Shown here in pieces: positions 9,365 to 18,829 of a stretch of DNA of 64,000 nucleotides. The stretch is from positions 248,001-312,000 of the forward strand of contig JANXYX010000001.1 of NCBI GenBank assembly GCA_025408425.1, in the 5' to 3' direction. Source of the DNA: Granulicella sp. Its GTDB lineage: Bacteria; Acidobacteriota; Terriglobia; Terriglobales; Acidobacteriaceae. The position numbers and the translations under genes are program-made. The notes beneath the pieces are model-generated. The model did not search any database. It saw nothing but the letters and a program-made list of their open reading frames with translations, and was not told where the DNA came from. The first letter of the stretch is position 1. Every line of letters begins with the position of its first letter.

Positions 9365-10136
9365 TACGCAAATCAAACAGAATTCCGGGCGTGCACTCGC
9401 CGCCGCTGCCGCACTTGGGTTGATGTTTACGCTGGGCTGCAGGCAGGACATGCATGATCAGCCTAAGTTCTTCCCGCAGCGTGGGACCAGCTTCTATGCA
9501 GACGGCCGTTCGGCTCGTCCGCAGGTGGAGAACACGGTCGGCCGAAATCAGCTTCATGAGGACGCCTACTTCAGTACTGGATTTAGTGGCGGTAAAGAGG
9601 GTGATGGGCTTCCCTTCCCTGTGACGATGCAGGTACTGCAGCGCGGCCAGGAACGCTTCAACATCTACTGCACGCCATGCCACTCCCGGGTGGGCAACGG
9701 CGTGGGCATGATTGTGCAGCGCGGATATGCTCCCGCAGGCAACTTCCATACTCCTCGCCTTCAGGCAGCTCCGCTTGGTCACTTTTTCAATGTGATTTCG
9801 AACGGCTATGGAGCAATGCCGGACTACTCGGCGCAGTTGAGTCCAGTCGATCGCTGGGCCATCGTCGCCTACATCAAGGCGCTGCAGCTGAGTCAGAATG
9901 CGACTCAGGCTGACGTCGCTGCCGGCGCCCATGTCCAGCCGCTCACAAGCATTGCAGAGGGTGAAGGCCTGCCAGCATCTTTTGCAGATGAGTGGACGTT
10001 GCCGCCAACTGCGGTTCATGGCACTCCCGATGAGCAGACGTTCACTCTTCCGTTGCAGAGCAATGCACCGCAAGGTGAAGGTTCACCTGCAGCGAAGCCC
10101 AATGCAGCAGTCGGTCAGGAAACAGTTAAGAAATAA
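9360..10136 (+). CDS. actE: Alternative complex III subunit E, monoheme cytochrome c lipoprotein
   Basis: This frame encodes a lipoprotein signal (GRALAAAAALGLMFTLGC, Cys27 with the start used here) and one heme site, CTPCH 104-108, followed by a class I cytochrome c domain (GNGVGM, YGAMPDYS). ActE donates electrons from ACIII to the oxidase. No in-frame ATG, GTG or TTG lies at a sensible place. The nearest upstream ATG (9189) would fuse antisense-like residues from inside actD, and the next downstream ATG (9423) would remove nearly the whole signal peptide. An ATT at 9360 lies 5-6 nt after GGAGGTG and shares one base with the actD TAG, like the actB-actC and actC-actD junctions. The start is therefore inferred as ATT. 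Confidence 0.88.
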   Translation: MSTQIKQNSGRALAAAAALGLMFTLGCRQDMHDQPKFFPQRGTSFYADGRSARPQVENTVGRNQLHEDAYFSTGFSGGKEGDGLPFPVTMQVLQRGQERFNIYCTPCHSRVGNGVGMIVQRGYAPAGNFHTPRLQAAPLGHFFNVISNGYGAMPDYSAQLSPVDRWAIVAYIKALQLSQNATQADVAAGAHVQPLTSIAEGEGLPASFADEWTLPPTAVHGTPDEQTFTLPLQSNAPQGEGSPAAKPNAAVGQETVKK

Positions 10137-10169
10137 ACTCGGAAGCTTCCGAACGAAGGCTTGAAACGC

Positions 10170-11513
10170 ATGTCATTAGGACACGAACATAACGGCGCAG
10201 CAGACGGGCACCATCAGAGTGCACATCATGGGCCTCGCACGCTCCCGAGCGCATTGGCTGCCCCGGAGATCGTAGACGTTTGGCGGACCCGCTTGCTGAT
10301 GGTGGCAGCTCTGTTTGCGCTGCTGACTATTCCCTTTGGCTTCTCGCACGAGGGCAAGAACCACATCCTCCGCGCCTACCTGCTGGGCTACATGACCTGC
10401 TTCAGCTTTGCTGGCGGCGGCTTGGTGTTGCTAATGCTTCAGTACGTCACGGGCGGAAAATGGGGTCTGCTGCTACGGCGTCCCCTGGAAGCGATGACCC
10501 GCACCATTTGGGTGGTTGGGCTGATGCTGCTGCCGATCCTGTTCTTCATGAAGCACCTATACCAGTGGGCGTTGTATCCCACGGCTGCCGCTACCGCCGA
10601 GGCTCTTGCGGCGCACGCGATTACGGCTGAGCAGGCGATGACTGCGGATGCCAAGCGGGCGATGCTAAGTCCAGCCAGCGCCACGCTGCAAAGCGCAGTT
10701 ATCTTCGGCGTGCTGCTGCTGATCACCTATTTCCTGAACAAGTGGTCTCTGCAGCGTGATGCTGATCCCGCGCGCGGAACCCAGGGAAGCTTCGATGCAT
10801 GGCGGATCAAGTTTGAAAACCTGAGCGGCATCGGCATCTTCATCTACGTCGTTCTGCTGACAGATGGCGCGATCATCTGGATCAAGTCGCTGGATGTCAC
10901 CTGGTATTCGTCGATCTGGGGGTTGCAGTTCCTCGTTGGCCAAGGTTACGCGGTTCTGGCACTGAGCATTCTGAGTGTCATACTGCTGTCGCGCTATGAG
11001 CCGATCAAGACGCTCCTTCGGACGACTGAGCAGCATGATCTGGGCAAGTTTGCTTTTGCCTTTGTGATGCTCAATATCTATTTGACCTTTGCTGAATTTC
11101 TGATTATCTGGTCAGGCAATGTACCGGACGAGATTCCGTGGTATTTGAACCGTATCCACGGCGGATGGTGGTATGTCTGCACCGCGGACTTCCTCTTCCA
11201 CTGGCTGGTTCCCTTTACCCTTCTGCTGTCGCGCGACTTGAAGCGCAATAAGAAGAAGATGATTTGGCTGACCTGCTGGATGATCTTTGCGCGCTGCGTG
11301 GATATGTTCTGGCTGATTGAGCCGAACTTCAAAGATGCCGCCGGCAACCTGCATATCAGTGGGAACATCGGGATTTTGGCTTACATTACGGTTCCAGCCA
11401 CTGTGTTGTCCCTCTGGGGCGCGTATTACCTGACGCAACTCAAGGCCCGTCCGCTGGTCAACGTGAACGATCCGCACCTCGAAGAGATATTGGAGCCCGA
11501 ACATGCACACTAA
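10170..11513 (+). CDS. actF: Alternative complex III subunit F, second NrfD-like membrane subunit
   Basis: This polytopic membrane protein of about 447 residues is homologous to ActC and belongs to the quinol-oxidising core of ACIII. The N-terminus is His-rich (GHEHNGAADGHHQSAHHG), followed by about ten hydrophobic helices; the stretch GGKWGLLLRRPLEAMTRTIW is typical of ActF. I chose ATG 10170 over the in-frame TTG at 10161 because GAAGG at 10155-10159 is correctly spaced only for the ATG. The 3' end overlaps the next gene by 11 bp. Confidence 0.92.
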   Translation: MSLGHEHNGAADGHHQSAHHGPRTLPSALAAPEIVDVWRTRLLMVAALFALLTIPFGFSHEGKNHILRAYLLGYMTCFSFAGGGLVLLMLQYVTGGKWGLLLRRPLEAMTRTIWVVGLMLLPILFFMKHLYQWALYPTAAATAEALAAHAITAEQAMTADAKRAMLSPASATLQSAVIFGVLLLITYFLNKWSLQRDADPARGTQGSFDAWRIKFENLSGIGIFIYVVLLTDGAIIWIKSLDVTWYSSIWGLQFLVGQGYAVLALSILSVILLSRYEPIKTLLRTTEQHDLGKFAFAFVMLNIYLTFAEFLIIWSGNVPDEIPWYLNRIHGGWWYVCTADFLFHWLVPFTLLLSRDLKRNKKKMIWLTCWMIFARCVDMFWLIEPNFKDAAGNLHISGNIGILAYITVPATVLSLWGAYYLTQLKARPLVNVNDPHLEEILEPEHAH

Positions 11514-12189
11514 TGATGATGGGTTGAACAACGTGCCACAGCACGAATCAGGCCCGCCTGATTCCGAGCACCCCGGCTACGAGACTACTGACGTTAACGT
11601 CAGCGGAGTTGCCGTGTTTTTGGCGAGCCTCTTCGTTTTTGTGCTGATCTTCTTTGGCTTCTGCTTCATCATGGGTCGCGTGATCAACAGCGCGTTCGAA
11701 AGCGCAGATGGCAAGGCAGACAAGTGGCATCAGGGCCCAGCGCTTGGGGGCGAAGCTACTCCCGGCGGCAAACGGCAGAATCTGGCAAGTAACCCGGAGA
11801 TGCAGCAAAAGCAATTGCAGCAGGTGACAAATTCTTTCCCTTCTCCACGTCTGGACATCGATGACGGGAACCAGGCCACGGCTGACCTGCACGCACGCGA
11901 AGACCTGCTGCTGGATCACTACAGTGTGACGGTGGTCGGGAGTGGGTCGATTCGGATCCCGGTTACCCGCGCAATGGAGCTGATCGCACAACGCGGATTG
12001 CCGGTCATTGCTTCGACAACAACCTCGGTGCAGCTCGCTGGTGATACAAAGCCGGTGGTGCAAGCTCCTTTGACGACGGGTTTTGCGCGGACTGGTTACG
12101 AGCTTGGCGTGATGGAAGCGCGGGCCCAGAAGTTGAGCTATGGCAAAGCTGAGACCAGCGCCCATGCCGAACTTGCTCCAGCAAAGTAA
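11503..12189 (+). CDS. Membrane-anchored protein of unknown function within the ACIII-caa3 operon
   Basis: I do not recognise a named family. The 228-residue protein has a polar N-terminus, one strong transmembrane helix at about 33-55 (GVAVFLASLFVFVLIFFGF), a Gln/Asn-rich linker, then a small soluble domain. That domain includes HAREDLLLDHYSVTVV and RIPVTRAMELIAQRGLPV at about 127-165 and ends in an Ala/Thr-rich tail. The first residues overlap actF by 11 bp and the SCO gene follows after 48 bp, so it is inside the respiratory operon. From this context it may be an accessory subunit or assembly factor of the ACIII-oxidase supercomplex. That role is inference only. Confidence 0.75.
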   Translation: MHTNDDGLNNVPQHESGPPDSEHPGYETTDVNVSGVAVFLASLFVFVLIFFGFCFIMGRVINSAFESADGKADKWHQGPALGGEATPGGKRQNLASNPEMQQKQLQQVTNSFPSPRLDIDDGNQATADLHAREDLLLDHYSVTVVGSGSIRIPVTRAMELIAQRGLPVIASTTTSVQLAGDTKPVVQAPLTTGFARTGYELGVMEARAQKLSYGKAETSAHAELAPAK

Positions 12190-12237
12190 CGCGGTTGGCT
12201 GGCGAGGATTAAGATAAGAAGTGACGGATTTGAGTCT

Positions 12238-13137
12238 ATGAAGAGCTGGCGCACAATTCGAGCAACCTGGCAGATGGCGGCACTGTGTTCCGTCCTGCTG
12301 AGTGCGACCGCGCACGGCCAAGTCTCAAGTTACGGCGACAAGCAGTTGGGCGAGAACTCTGGGGATCAGCTTCCGCAGGTCTTGCAGAAGGTTGGAGTTG
12401 CCCAACACTTGAACCAGCAGCTCCCGCTGGGCGCGGAGTTTGTCGACGATACCGGCAAGTCAGTGAAGCTGGGAGACTATTTTGGCAAGCATCCGGCGGT
12501 ACTCTCGCTGGTGTACTACAACTGCCCAATGCTTTGCTCTGAGGAACTGGATGGCCTGACCGGTGCGCTGGAGATGGTGAAGCTTACTCCAGGCAAGGAC
12601 TTTGAGATCGTTATTATCAGTATCGATCCTAGCGAAACCCCGGACCAGGCAGCGAAGAAAAAGGCGTTTTACGTCAAGCGCTATGGACGTCCAGAGACTG
12701 CAGCAGGGTGGCATTTCCTGACGGGCAAGAGTCCTGCAATCGATGCGGTTACTGGGGCGGTCGGATTCGGCTATGTTCGGGTGCCTGGGCCTGACGGAAC
12801 GCTTTCTCAGTTTGCACATGCCAGTTCGATTGAACTGGTGACGACGGAGGGCAAGTTGGCTCAGTATTACCTTGGCGTGGAGTACTCGCCAAAGGATATG
12901 CTGCTGGGCCTGATTGAGGCTTCGAATAACAAGATCGGTTCGCCGGTCGCCAATATTTTGACGTACTGCTACCACTACGACCCCCAGACGAACAAACATT
13001 CTCTGGTGGTGGCGCGAGTTGTGCAGTTTGGCGGAATGGTTACGGTGGCCGGACTAGGTGGTTTTATGTTCCTGATGTTTCGGCGAGACCTTAAGCTTGG
13101 GCGCGACCACGACCTGACGAAGAAAGAGAACGGATAA
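12238..13137 (+). CDS. SCO1/SenC family copper chaperone for cytochrome c oxidase
   Basis: This 299-residue protein has an N-terminal export signal (residues 1-27, ending AHGQ) and a thioredoxin-like SCO domain. The copper-binding cysteines are in CPMLC (Cys96 and Cys100), and the third ligand His is in FAHASS (His194). SIDPSETP is the usual SCO motif. A C-terminal transmembrane segment (GMVTVAGLGGFMFLMF, about 261-280) with a basic end may anchor it. SCO proteins deliver or reduce copper for the CuA centre of subunit II, the product of the next gene, which starts 9 bp downstream. Operon position fits that role exactly. Confidence 0.93.
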   Translation: MKSWRTIRATWQMAALCSVLLSATAHGQVSSYGDKQLGENSGDQLPQVLQKVGVAQHLNQQLPLGAEFVDDTGKSVKLGDYFGKHPAVLSLVYYNCPMLCSEELDGLTGALEMVKLTPGKDFEIVIISIDPSETPDQAAKKKAFYVKRYGRPETAAGWHFLTGKSPAIDAVTGAVGFGYVRVPGPDGTLSQFAHASSIELVTTEGKLAQYYLGVEYSPKDMLLGLIEASNNKIGSPVANILTYCYHYDPQTNKHSLVVARVVQFGGMVTVAGLGGFMFLMFRRDLKLGRDHDLTKKENG

Positions 13138-13146
13138 AGGGTAACG

Positions 13147-14190
13147 ATGCATATCAGTCCAGTCCTGTGGCAATTTTTGGTGAAATGGCTTAACGCTTCA
13201 GCGCTCTTTCCGCGCGAGGCGTCGACTATTGCGCCGTACACTGACGCGCTCTATTTTTTCCTGCTGGTGATCACGGTCGTTGGCCTGATTCTTGTAGGTG
13301 CTCTGGTGTTCGGATTTTCGATCCGCTACAGGGCTGAGCGGCACCCTGTGGCGATCCAGGTGGAAGGGTCTACGCTGCTCGAAGCAACGTGGACGATCAT
13401 TCCGCTGGCGCTGTTTCTGGTGTGCTTTGTCTGGGGCGCATTGCTGTATTTCCGTATCTATACGCCTCCAACGAACGCGATGAACGTGTATATCGTTGGC
13501 AAGCAGTGGATGTGGAAGGCTGAGCATCCTGGCGGACAGCACGAGATCAATGCGCTGCATGTTCCGACTGGCCGGCCTGTACAACTCACGATGATTTCGC
13601 AGGACGTGTTCCATAGCTTTTCCGTCCCTGATTTTCGGGTGAAGCGCGAAGTCATTCCAGGCCGCTATTCGACGGTGTGGTTCGAAGCAACTGAGCCAGG
13701 AACGTATCACATATTCTGCACTCAATATTGCGGCACGCAGCACTCCGGGATGATCGGTGAAGTAACGGTTCTGACCCCGGAGGACTATAAGAAGTGGACG
13801 CAGGAGTCGACGAGCGGAATGTCGCTGGCGCAAAATGGCGAACGGCTGTTCGCAAGTATGGGTTGCAATGCGTGCCACTCGGGAAGTGCTGCTGCGCGAG
13901 GTCCGAATCTCGCAGGCGTGTATGGATCAAAGCTGACGCTCACCAATGGCTCGCAGGTTCTGGTAAATGACGCGTATCTGCGTGACGCGATTCTGAACCC
14001 TTCTCAACATATAACTGCTGGTTTTGCGCCGATTATGCCGACCTACCAGGGTCAGGTTAGCGAGGATGGCTTGATCGATCTGGTGGAATACATCAAGACA
14101 TTGGATACCAATTATCGGGTGCAGCAGACCCTGACCACATCAGAGTCGAACCAAGTGGCACCGAAAACGCCGGGGATGGTGAAGCCATGA
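13147..14190 (+). CDS. ctaC: Cytochrome c oxidase subunit II, caa3 type with fused cytochrome c
   Basis: This 347-residue subunit II has two N-terminal transmembrane helices (about 34-54 and 77-97) and a cupredoxin domain. The CuA ligands are in [12 protein letters not shown] (Cys191, Cys195, His199, Met202). A heme c domain is fused at the C-terminus, with CNACH at 240-244 and a later Met in PIMPTYQG. The fusion defines a caa3-type oxidase, so ActE or ActA can pass electrons straight to the covalently attached heme. It overlaps ctaD by 4 bp (ATGA). Confidence 0.95.
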   Translation: MHISPVLWQFLVKWLNASALFPREASTIAPYTDALYFFLLVITVVGLILVGALVFGFSIRYRAERHPVAIQVEGSTLLEATWTIIPLALFLVCFVWGALLYFRIYTPPTNAMNVYIVGKQWMWKAEHPGGQHEINALHVPTGRPVQLTMISQDVFHSFSVPDFRVKREVIPGRYSTVWFEATEPGTYHIFCTQYCGTQHSGMIGEVTVLTPEDYKKWTQESTSGMSLAQNGERLFASMGCNACHSGSAAARGPNLAGVYGSKLTLTNGSQVLVNDAYLRDAILNPSQHITAGFAPIMPTYQGQVSEDGLIDLVEYIKTLDTNYRVQQTLTTSESNQVAPKTPGMVKP

Positions 14191-15860
14191 GTACAACAAC
14201 TACGACAATCGTCAACCTGCCAGATCAACGAACGGCAACGCTGCCGAAGCGCCACTACCTCAATAATGAGGACGGCCTTTTGAGCTGGTTGTTTACGGGC
14301 GACCACAAGCGGATCGCGATCCTGTATCTGATATCGATCACCTTTTTCTTCTTTATTGGCGGAGCCTTTGCGGGCCTGATTCGGCTTGAGCTCTTAACGC
14401 CTCAGCCGGATTTGATGGCGTCGGATACTTATAACAAGATGTTCTCGATGCATGGCATCGTGATGGTCTTCCTGTTTCTGGTGCCTTCCGTTCCTGCGAC
14501 TCTTGGGAACTTCCTGATTCCGATCATGCTGGGCGCAAAGGATCTGGCGTTTCCGAAGATCAACCTCCTGAGTTGGTACCTGTATGTCGCTGGTGGTCTT
14601 TTCACCCTTGCAGCATTGGTGTTGGGTGGAGTCGATACGGGCTGGACATTTACGACCCCGCTGTCGACTCATTACCTGAACACGAATGTAGTCACTGCGG
14701 CGACGGGAATCTTTATCGCCGGATTTGCTTCGATTTTTACTGGTTTGAACTTCATCGTGACGATTCACCGGATGCGCGCACCGGGTATGACCTGGTTTCG
14801 GATGCCGCTCTTTGTGTGGGCGAACTATGCTGCGTCGATCCTGATGGTTTTGGGTACGCCAGTTGTGGCCATTTCTCTGGTGCTGGTTGCCCTTGAGCGT
14901 ACGGTTGGCATCGGCGTTTTCGACCCAACCAAGGGCGGCGATCCACTGCTGTTCCAGCATCTTTTCTGGTTCTACTCGCACCCTGCGGTGTACATCATGA
15001 TTCTGCCAGGCATGGGTGTGATCTCGGAAGTGATCAGTACGTTCAGCCGCAAGCGGGTTTTTGGCTATACGGCGGTGGCGTTCTCGTCGGTGGCGATCGC
15101 CTTGTTCGGCTTCTTTGTTTGGGAACACCACATGTTCATCATGGGTGTGTCGAACTACTCAGCGCTGGTTTTCTCATTGCTGACGATGCTCGTCGCGGTA
15201 CCTTCAGCGATCAAGATCTTCAATTGGGCGTTTACGCTGCAGAAGGGTTCGATCACGTTTGAGACACCTATGATCTACGCCTTTGCATTCATGGGGCTCT
15301 TTGTGATCGGCGGCATGACGGGCGTTTTCCTTGGCGCTTTGGGCATGGACATTCATCTGACCGAGACGTACTTTATCGTGGCGCACTTCCACTATGTGAT
15401 GGTGGGCGGCATGTTGATGGCGTTTTTGGCGGGCATCCATTTCTGGTGGCCTAAGATGACGGGCCGGATGTACCCGGAATCGTTCTCCAAGCTCTCTGCG
15501 GTGACCAGCTTTATCGGCTTCAATCTAACTTTTATGCCGCAATTTATTCTTGGTTATCTTGGGATGCCGCGTCGGTACCATGTGTATCCGCCGGAGTTTC
15601 AAGTGCTGAATGTTCTCTCTACGGCCGGAGCTACGGTGCTTGGCGTGGGTTTCCTTCTGCCCTTGCTGTACCTTGGCTGGTCGCTGAAGTACGGTGCGAT
15701 TGCCGGGGACAATCCATGGCAGGCAACCGGGTTAGAGTGGCAGATCCAGTCGCCACCTATCACGGAGAATTTCACTGAAATCCCCATTGTTGATCATGAA
15801 GCTTATGACTACGATTGGCTTGCGCACAAGACAGAACAAGAGGTGACGACCGTTGGATAA
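14187..15860 (+). CDS. ctaD: Cytochrome c oxidase subunit I
   Basis: This 557-residue heme-copper oxidase catalytic subunit reduces O2 and pumps protons. Recognisable features are [12 protein letters not shown] (low-spin heme His region), [18 protein letters not shown] (CuB His and cross-linked Tyr region of A-type oxidases), WEHHMF (two CuB His) and VAHFHYVM (the two axial His near the C-terminal end). About twelve transmembrane helices are expected for the length. [12 protein letters not shown] with the conserved Tyr is the A1-type pattern. The start overlaps ctaC by 4 bp. Confidence 0.96.
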   Translation: MSTTTTTIVNLPDQRTATLPKRHYLNNEDGLLSWLFTGDHKRIAILYLISITFFFFIGGAFAGLIRLELLTPQPDLMASDTYNKMFSMHGIVMVFLFLVPSVPATLGNFLIPIMLGAKDLAFPKINLLSWYLYVAGGLFTLAALVLGGVDTGWTFTTPLSTHYLNTNVVTAATGIFIAGFASIFTGLNFIVTIHRMRAPGMTWFRMPLFVWANYAASILMVLGTPVVAISLVLVALERTVGIGVFDPTKGGDPLLFQHLFWFYSHPAVYIMILPGMGVISEVISTFSRKRVFGYTAVAFSSVAIALFGFFVWEHHMFIMGVSNYSALVFSLLTMLVAVPSAIKIFNWAFTLQKGSITFETPMIYAFAFMGLFVIGGMTGVFLGALGMDIHLTETYFIVAHFHYVMVGGMLMAFLAGIHFWWPKMTGRMYPESFSKLSAVTSFIGFNLTFMPQFILGYLGMPRRYHVYPPEFQVLNVLSTAGATVLGVGFLLPLLYLGWSLKYGAIAGDNPWQATGLEWQIQSPPITENFTEIPIVDHEAYDYDWLAHKTEQEVTTVG

Positions 15861-16617
15861 TGCGCTGGTAGCTACGCATCACCATACTGACGAGACGGCC
15901 GTGCACGAAGAGCATGAGCATGTGGTTCTTCCGCAGCACCGCCATCATTTTGAGACGGAACAGCAACAGCGCGAGGCCGGCACGTTTGGCATGTGGCTGT
16001 TTCTGCTGACCGAAATCATGTTCTTCGGTGGGCTCTTCTTCGCCTACCTGCTGTACCGCAACTGGTATCACGATGCGTTTGTCGCAGCGTCGAATCAGCT
16101 CAGCATTCCGCTTGGGGCCACGAATACTGCCATCCTGATCGGCTCCGGTTTCTTTATGGCGCTGGGTGTGTGGGCGGCCGAGGTTCGGAAGAAGGGTTTG
16201 CTGGTTCTGTTTCTGGTTATTACGACCGTGCTTGGATTTGCCTTCCTGGGAATCAAGTATGTGGAGTATCACGAGAAGTGGGAGAAGCACCACATCCCGG
16301 GCGAACACTTCGACGTGTCGGAGTTCGTGAATCCACAGGCGTACGGATTGAAGGAACAGCCGTTGGCACCGGATATGGCACAGAAGACCCAGGTGTTCTT
16401 CTCGCTCTACTTTGCCATGACCGGAATGCACGCGCTGCATATGATCATTGGCATTGGGCTGCTGTTCTGGCTTACCTGGCGAGCGTATCGCGGTGAGTTC
16501 TCAAGCGGATACGTTGCACCGATCGAGAACTTCGGGTTGTACTGGCACTTTGTAGATATTGTGTGGATCTTCCTGTTTCCGCTGCTTTATCTCATCAATC
16601 GGCACCCTGGATCGTAG
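15853..16617 (+). CDS. ctaE: Cytochrome c oxidase subunit III
   Basis: This 254-residue subunit III has a His/Glu-rich N-terminal tail (about residues 1-40) followed by hydrophobic helices. [20 protein letters not shown] is the conserved first helix pair of this family, and [14 protein letters not shown] and [18 protein letters not shown] are the hallmark C-terminal helices. The start is TTG at 15853, with AGAGGTGA about 7 nt upstream and an 8-bp overlap with the ctaD stop. An out-of-frame ATG lies nearby and cannot be used. It stabilises the oxidase core. Confidence 0.94.
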   Translation: MDNALVATHHHTDETAVHEEHEHVVLPQHRHHFETEQQQREAGTFGMWLFLLTEIMFFGGLFFAYLLYRNWYHDAFVAASNQLSIPLGATNTAILIGSGFFMALGVWAAEVRKKGLLVLFLVITTVLGFAFLGIKYVEYHEKWEKHHIPGEHFDVSEFVNPQAYGLKEQPLAPDMAQKTQVFFSLYFAMTGMHALHMIIGIGLLFWLTWRAYRGEFSSGYVAPIENFGLYWHFVDIVWIFLFPLLYLINRHPGS

Positions 16618-16658
16618 CTGCGATCAACACCGTACTCTGACCACGAAAAGAGAGATAT

Positions 16659-16994
16659 ATGTCTGAACATCACGATCCTTCCAATGTGACGAATCCCGAG
16701 CATGCGGAGCATCACATTGTCACCCCGATGACTTACACCATCATCTTTGGGACCTTGCTGACTTTTACTGGTATTACGGTTGGTGCAGCGTTTATTGATC
16801 TGGGAATATTCAACCCGATTATTGCGCTTGCGATTGCCAGCATCAAGGCAGTGATCGTAATCCTGTTCTTCATGCACGTTTTTTACCAGTCCAACCTGGT
16901 GAAGATGACGGTCTCTGCTGGATTTTTTACTTTTCTCGTTTTGATTACGATGACACTGACCGACTACATCAGCCGGGCGTGGGGTCTTTGGTAA
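16659..16994 (+). CDS. ctaF: Cytochrome c oxidase subunit IV (small membrane subunit)
   Basis: This 111-residue protein has a His-rich N-terminus and three transmembrane helices (about 26-45, 50-72 and 82-100). ASIKAVIVILFFMHVFY is the typical signature of bacterial oxidase subunit IV. An AAGAGAG ribosome site precedes the ATG. It is the last gene of the respiratory operon and is followed after 28 bp by a strong hairpin. Confidence 0.92.
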   Translation: MSEHHDPSNVTNPEHAEHHIVTPMTYTIIFGTLLTFTGITVGAAFIDLGIFNPIIALAIASIKAVIVILFFMHVFYQSNLVKMTVSAGFFTFLVLITMTLTDYISRAWGLW

Positions 16995-17022
16995 CGCAGA
17001 GCGCAAGATTGTTTTGACACTG

Positions 17023-17050
17023 ATGCGGCCTGCGGGCCGCATTCTTGTTG
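17023..17050 (+). terminator. Hairpin terminator ending the act-cta operon
   Basis: ATGCGGCC (17023-17030), a TGCG loop, then GGCCGCAT (17035-17042) form a perfect 8-bp stem followed by TTCTTGTTG. It is 28 bp after the ctaF stop and before the photolyase gene, so it probably ends the long respiratory transcript. The tail is only moderately U-rich. Confidence 0.7.
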
Positions 17051-17090
17051 TGGTGAACAGGAGTGGATGGTGGCGCACTAGACTTGAGAG

Positions 17091-18545
17091 ATGAGAGAGC
17101 CGGGTCCCTCGTTGATGCAAGAGCTTGAATCGCTGGCAGCCAATCCGCGCGTGACTGTTCGTCGCAACGGCTCCCCTGATACTGAGGGGAAGTGCGTTGT
17201 GTACTGGATGCAGCGGGCGCAGCGGGGAGTGGATAACCATGCCGTGGATATTGCGGTTCAGGTTGCGAATCTGCTTGGATTGCCATTGGTGGTTTATTTC
17301 GCGGGCGTTTCTAATTTTCCTCATGCGAACCTGCGGCACTATGCGTTTCTGAATCAAGGATTGCCGGATATCGAGGCGGACCTTGCGGCGCGGAACATCA
17401 GCTTCGTTATGCGATGTGCTCCGCATGAGTCACATGAGCGTCTGCTGGCAGATGTGCAGGCTGCGATGGTGATTGGGGATGAGAACCCGATGCGGGTTCC
17501 TGAGCGATGGCGGCAGGAACTGGCGGCACGGATACGGATTCCCTTCTGGACTGTCGATGCCGACGTGGTGGTTCCTTCAAAGCTGATCGAGAAGGCACAG
17601 TATGGGGCGTATACGATTCGTCCGCGGCTGTACCGCATGCTGCCGGAGTTTTTGCAGCCGTATGAGAATGCGGTGGCGGAGCATGCGTGGAAGCGGCCAC
17701 GGGGTTTCCTTGCCGATTCGGTGCATGAGGACATGACCCGCGGTTGGAAGGATCTGGACCGGAGTGTGGGGCCTGTGGAGGCGTGGAAGGGTGGCACGCA
17801 TGCTGCGCTAAAGCGGCTGAAGCTGTTTGCCGGACCGATGCTGAAGGACTATGAGACGCGGCGGAACCATCCGGAGACCGATGGAACGTCATGCCTGTCG
17901 CCGTATCTGCACTACGGGCATATTGGCCCAGTGACGATTGCGCTGGCGATCGATGCTGCGGTGGCGGCGAATCCTGATTTGAAGTCGGCGCGGGACAGTT
18001 ACTTCAACGAGTTGATTGCGTGGAGGGAGCTGGCGGTGAATTTTGTGAAGTACACGCCGACCTATGACTCGGTGGAGTGTGCGGAGTCGTGGGCGAAGAA
18101 GTCGATTGCGGAGCATGCGCGGGATGAGCGGGAGACGATTTATACGTTGGATCAGTTAGAGAAGGCTCAGACGCATGATGATCTTTGGAATGCGGGCCAG
18201 ATCCAGATGGTGCGGCATGGGTGGATGCATAACTATGTGCGGATGTACTGGGCGAAGAAGATATTGGAGTGGACACCGGATGTAGCGACTGCGATGAAGT
18301 GCTGCATCCACCTGAATGACAAGTATTTTCTGGATGGGCGCGACCCGAATGGGTATGCGGGGATCGCGTGGGCAGTGCTGGGGAAGTTTGACCGGGCGTG
18401 GTTCGAGCGGCCGATCTTTGGGAAGATCCGGTATATGTCGGGTGGGTCTACGGGGAAGAAGTTCGACTCAAAGAAGTACATCCGACAGATGCATGCGCTG
18501 CAGGAGGAGCAGATGTCGATGTTTTCTGACTCTGCTGTGAGCTGA
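17091..18545 (+). CDS. phr: Deoxyribodipyrimidine photolyase, class II type
   Basis: This 484-residue flavoprotein should use light to reverse cyclobutane pyrimidine dimers. VYWMQRAQRGVDNHAV near residues 41-56 is the class II N-terminal signature, and LNDKYFLDGRDPNGYAG near 410-426 is the class II C-terminal FAD-binding signature. SPYLHYGHIGP and RHGWMHNYVRMYWAKKILEW also match the family. The length is normal for a complete enzyme. It follows the respiratory operon terminator and precedes the polysaccharide genes by nearly 300 bp, so it appears to be a single gene. Confidence 0.93.
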   Translation: MREPGPSLMQELESLAANPRVTVRRNGSPDTEGKCVVYWMQRAQRGVDNHAVDIAVQVANLLGLPLVVYFAGVSNFPHANLRHYAFLNQGLPDIEADLAARNISFVMRCAPHESHERLLADVQAAMVIGDENPMRVPERWRQELAARIRIPFWTVDADVVVPSKLIEKAQYGAYTIRPRLYRMLPEFLQPYENAVAEHAWKRPRGFLADSVHEDMTRGWKDLDRSVGPVEAWKGGTHAALKRLKLFAGPMLKDYETRRNHPETDGTSCLSPYLHYGHIGPVTIALAIDAAVAANPDLKSARDSYFNELIAWRELAVNFVKYTPTYDSVECAESWAKKSIAEHARDERETIYTLDQLEKAQTHDDLWNAGQIQMVRHGWMHNYVRMYWAKKILEWTPDVATAMKCCIHLNDKYFLDGRDPNGYAGIAWAVLGKFDRAWFERPIFGKIRYMSGGSTGKKFDSKKYIRQMHALQEEQMSMFSDSAVS

Positions 18546-18829
18546 CCAGCTGGTTGCGGGATAAATGCTCGTTTCTGAGGGTAACCCCTTGGGGTGTTCT
18601 CCAGGTGGGAGGCGGGTTGCTGGTATCGGGGTGAAGCTCTGTCCTTCCGGGTTTGAGATGTTGGTGTGGGAGGTTGAGGGCGATGGCGAGGTGGATCCGT
18701 CGGTCGTCCGCTGCGCGATGGATGGCCAATTTCATTCCTGGGCCTGGGTGCGGGTCAGGCTGATCAGTGGCAGTGATGGGAGCGCTGCAGTGTGTTTTGT
18801 AGAAGAATGGGAGTGGCGACGGAGGGATT
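18546..18829. other. Intergenic region between photolyase and epimerase genes
   Basis: This is 284 bp without a convincing gene. It holds two perfect palindromes close to the photolyase stop, ACCAGCTGGT (18545-18554) and ACCCCTTGGGGT (18584-18595). Neither has a U-tract, so terminator function is uncertain. An open frame starting at 18565 runs into the epimerase gene and has no family resemblance. Confidence 0.35.
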
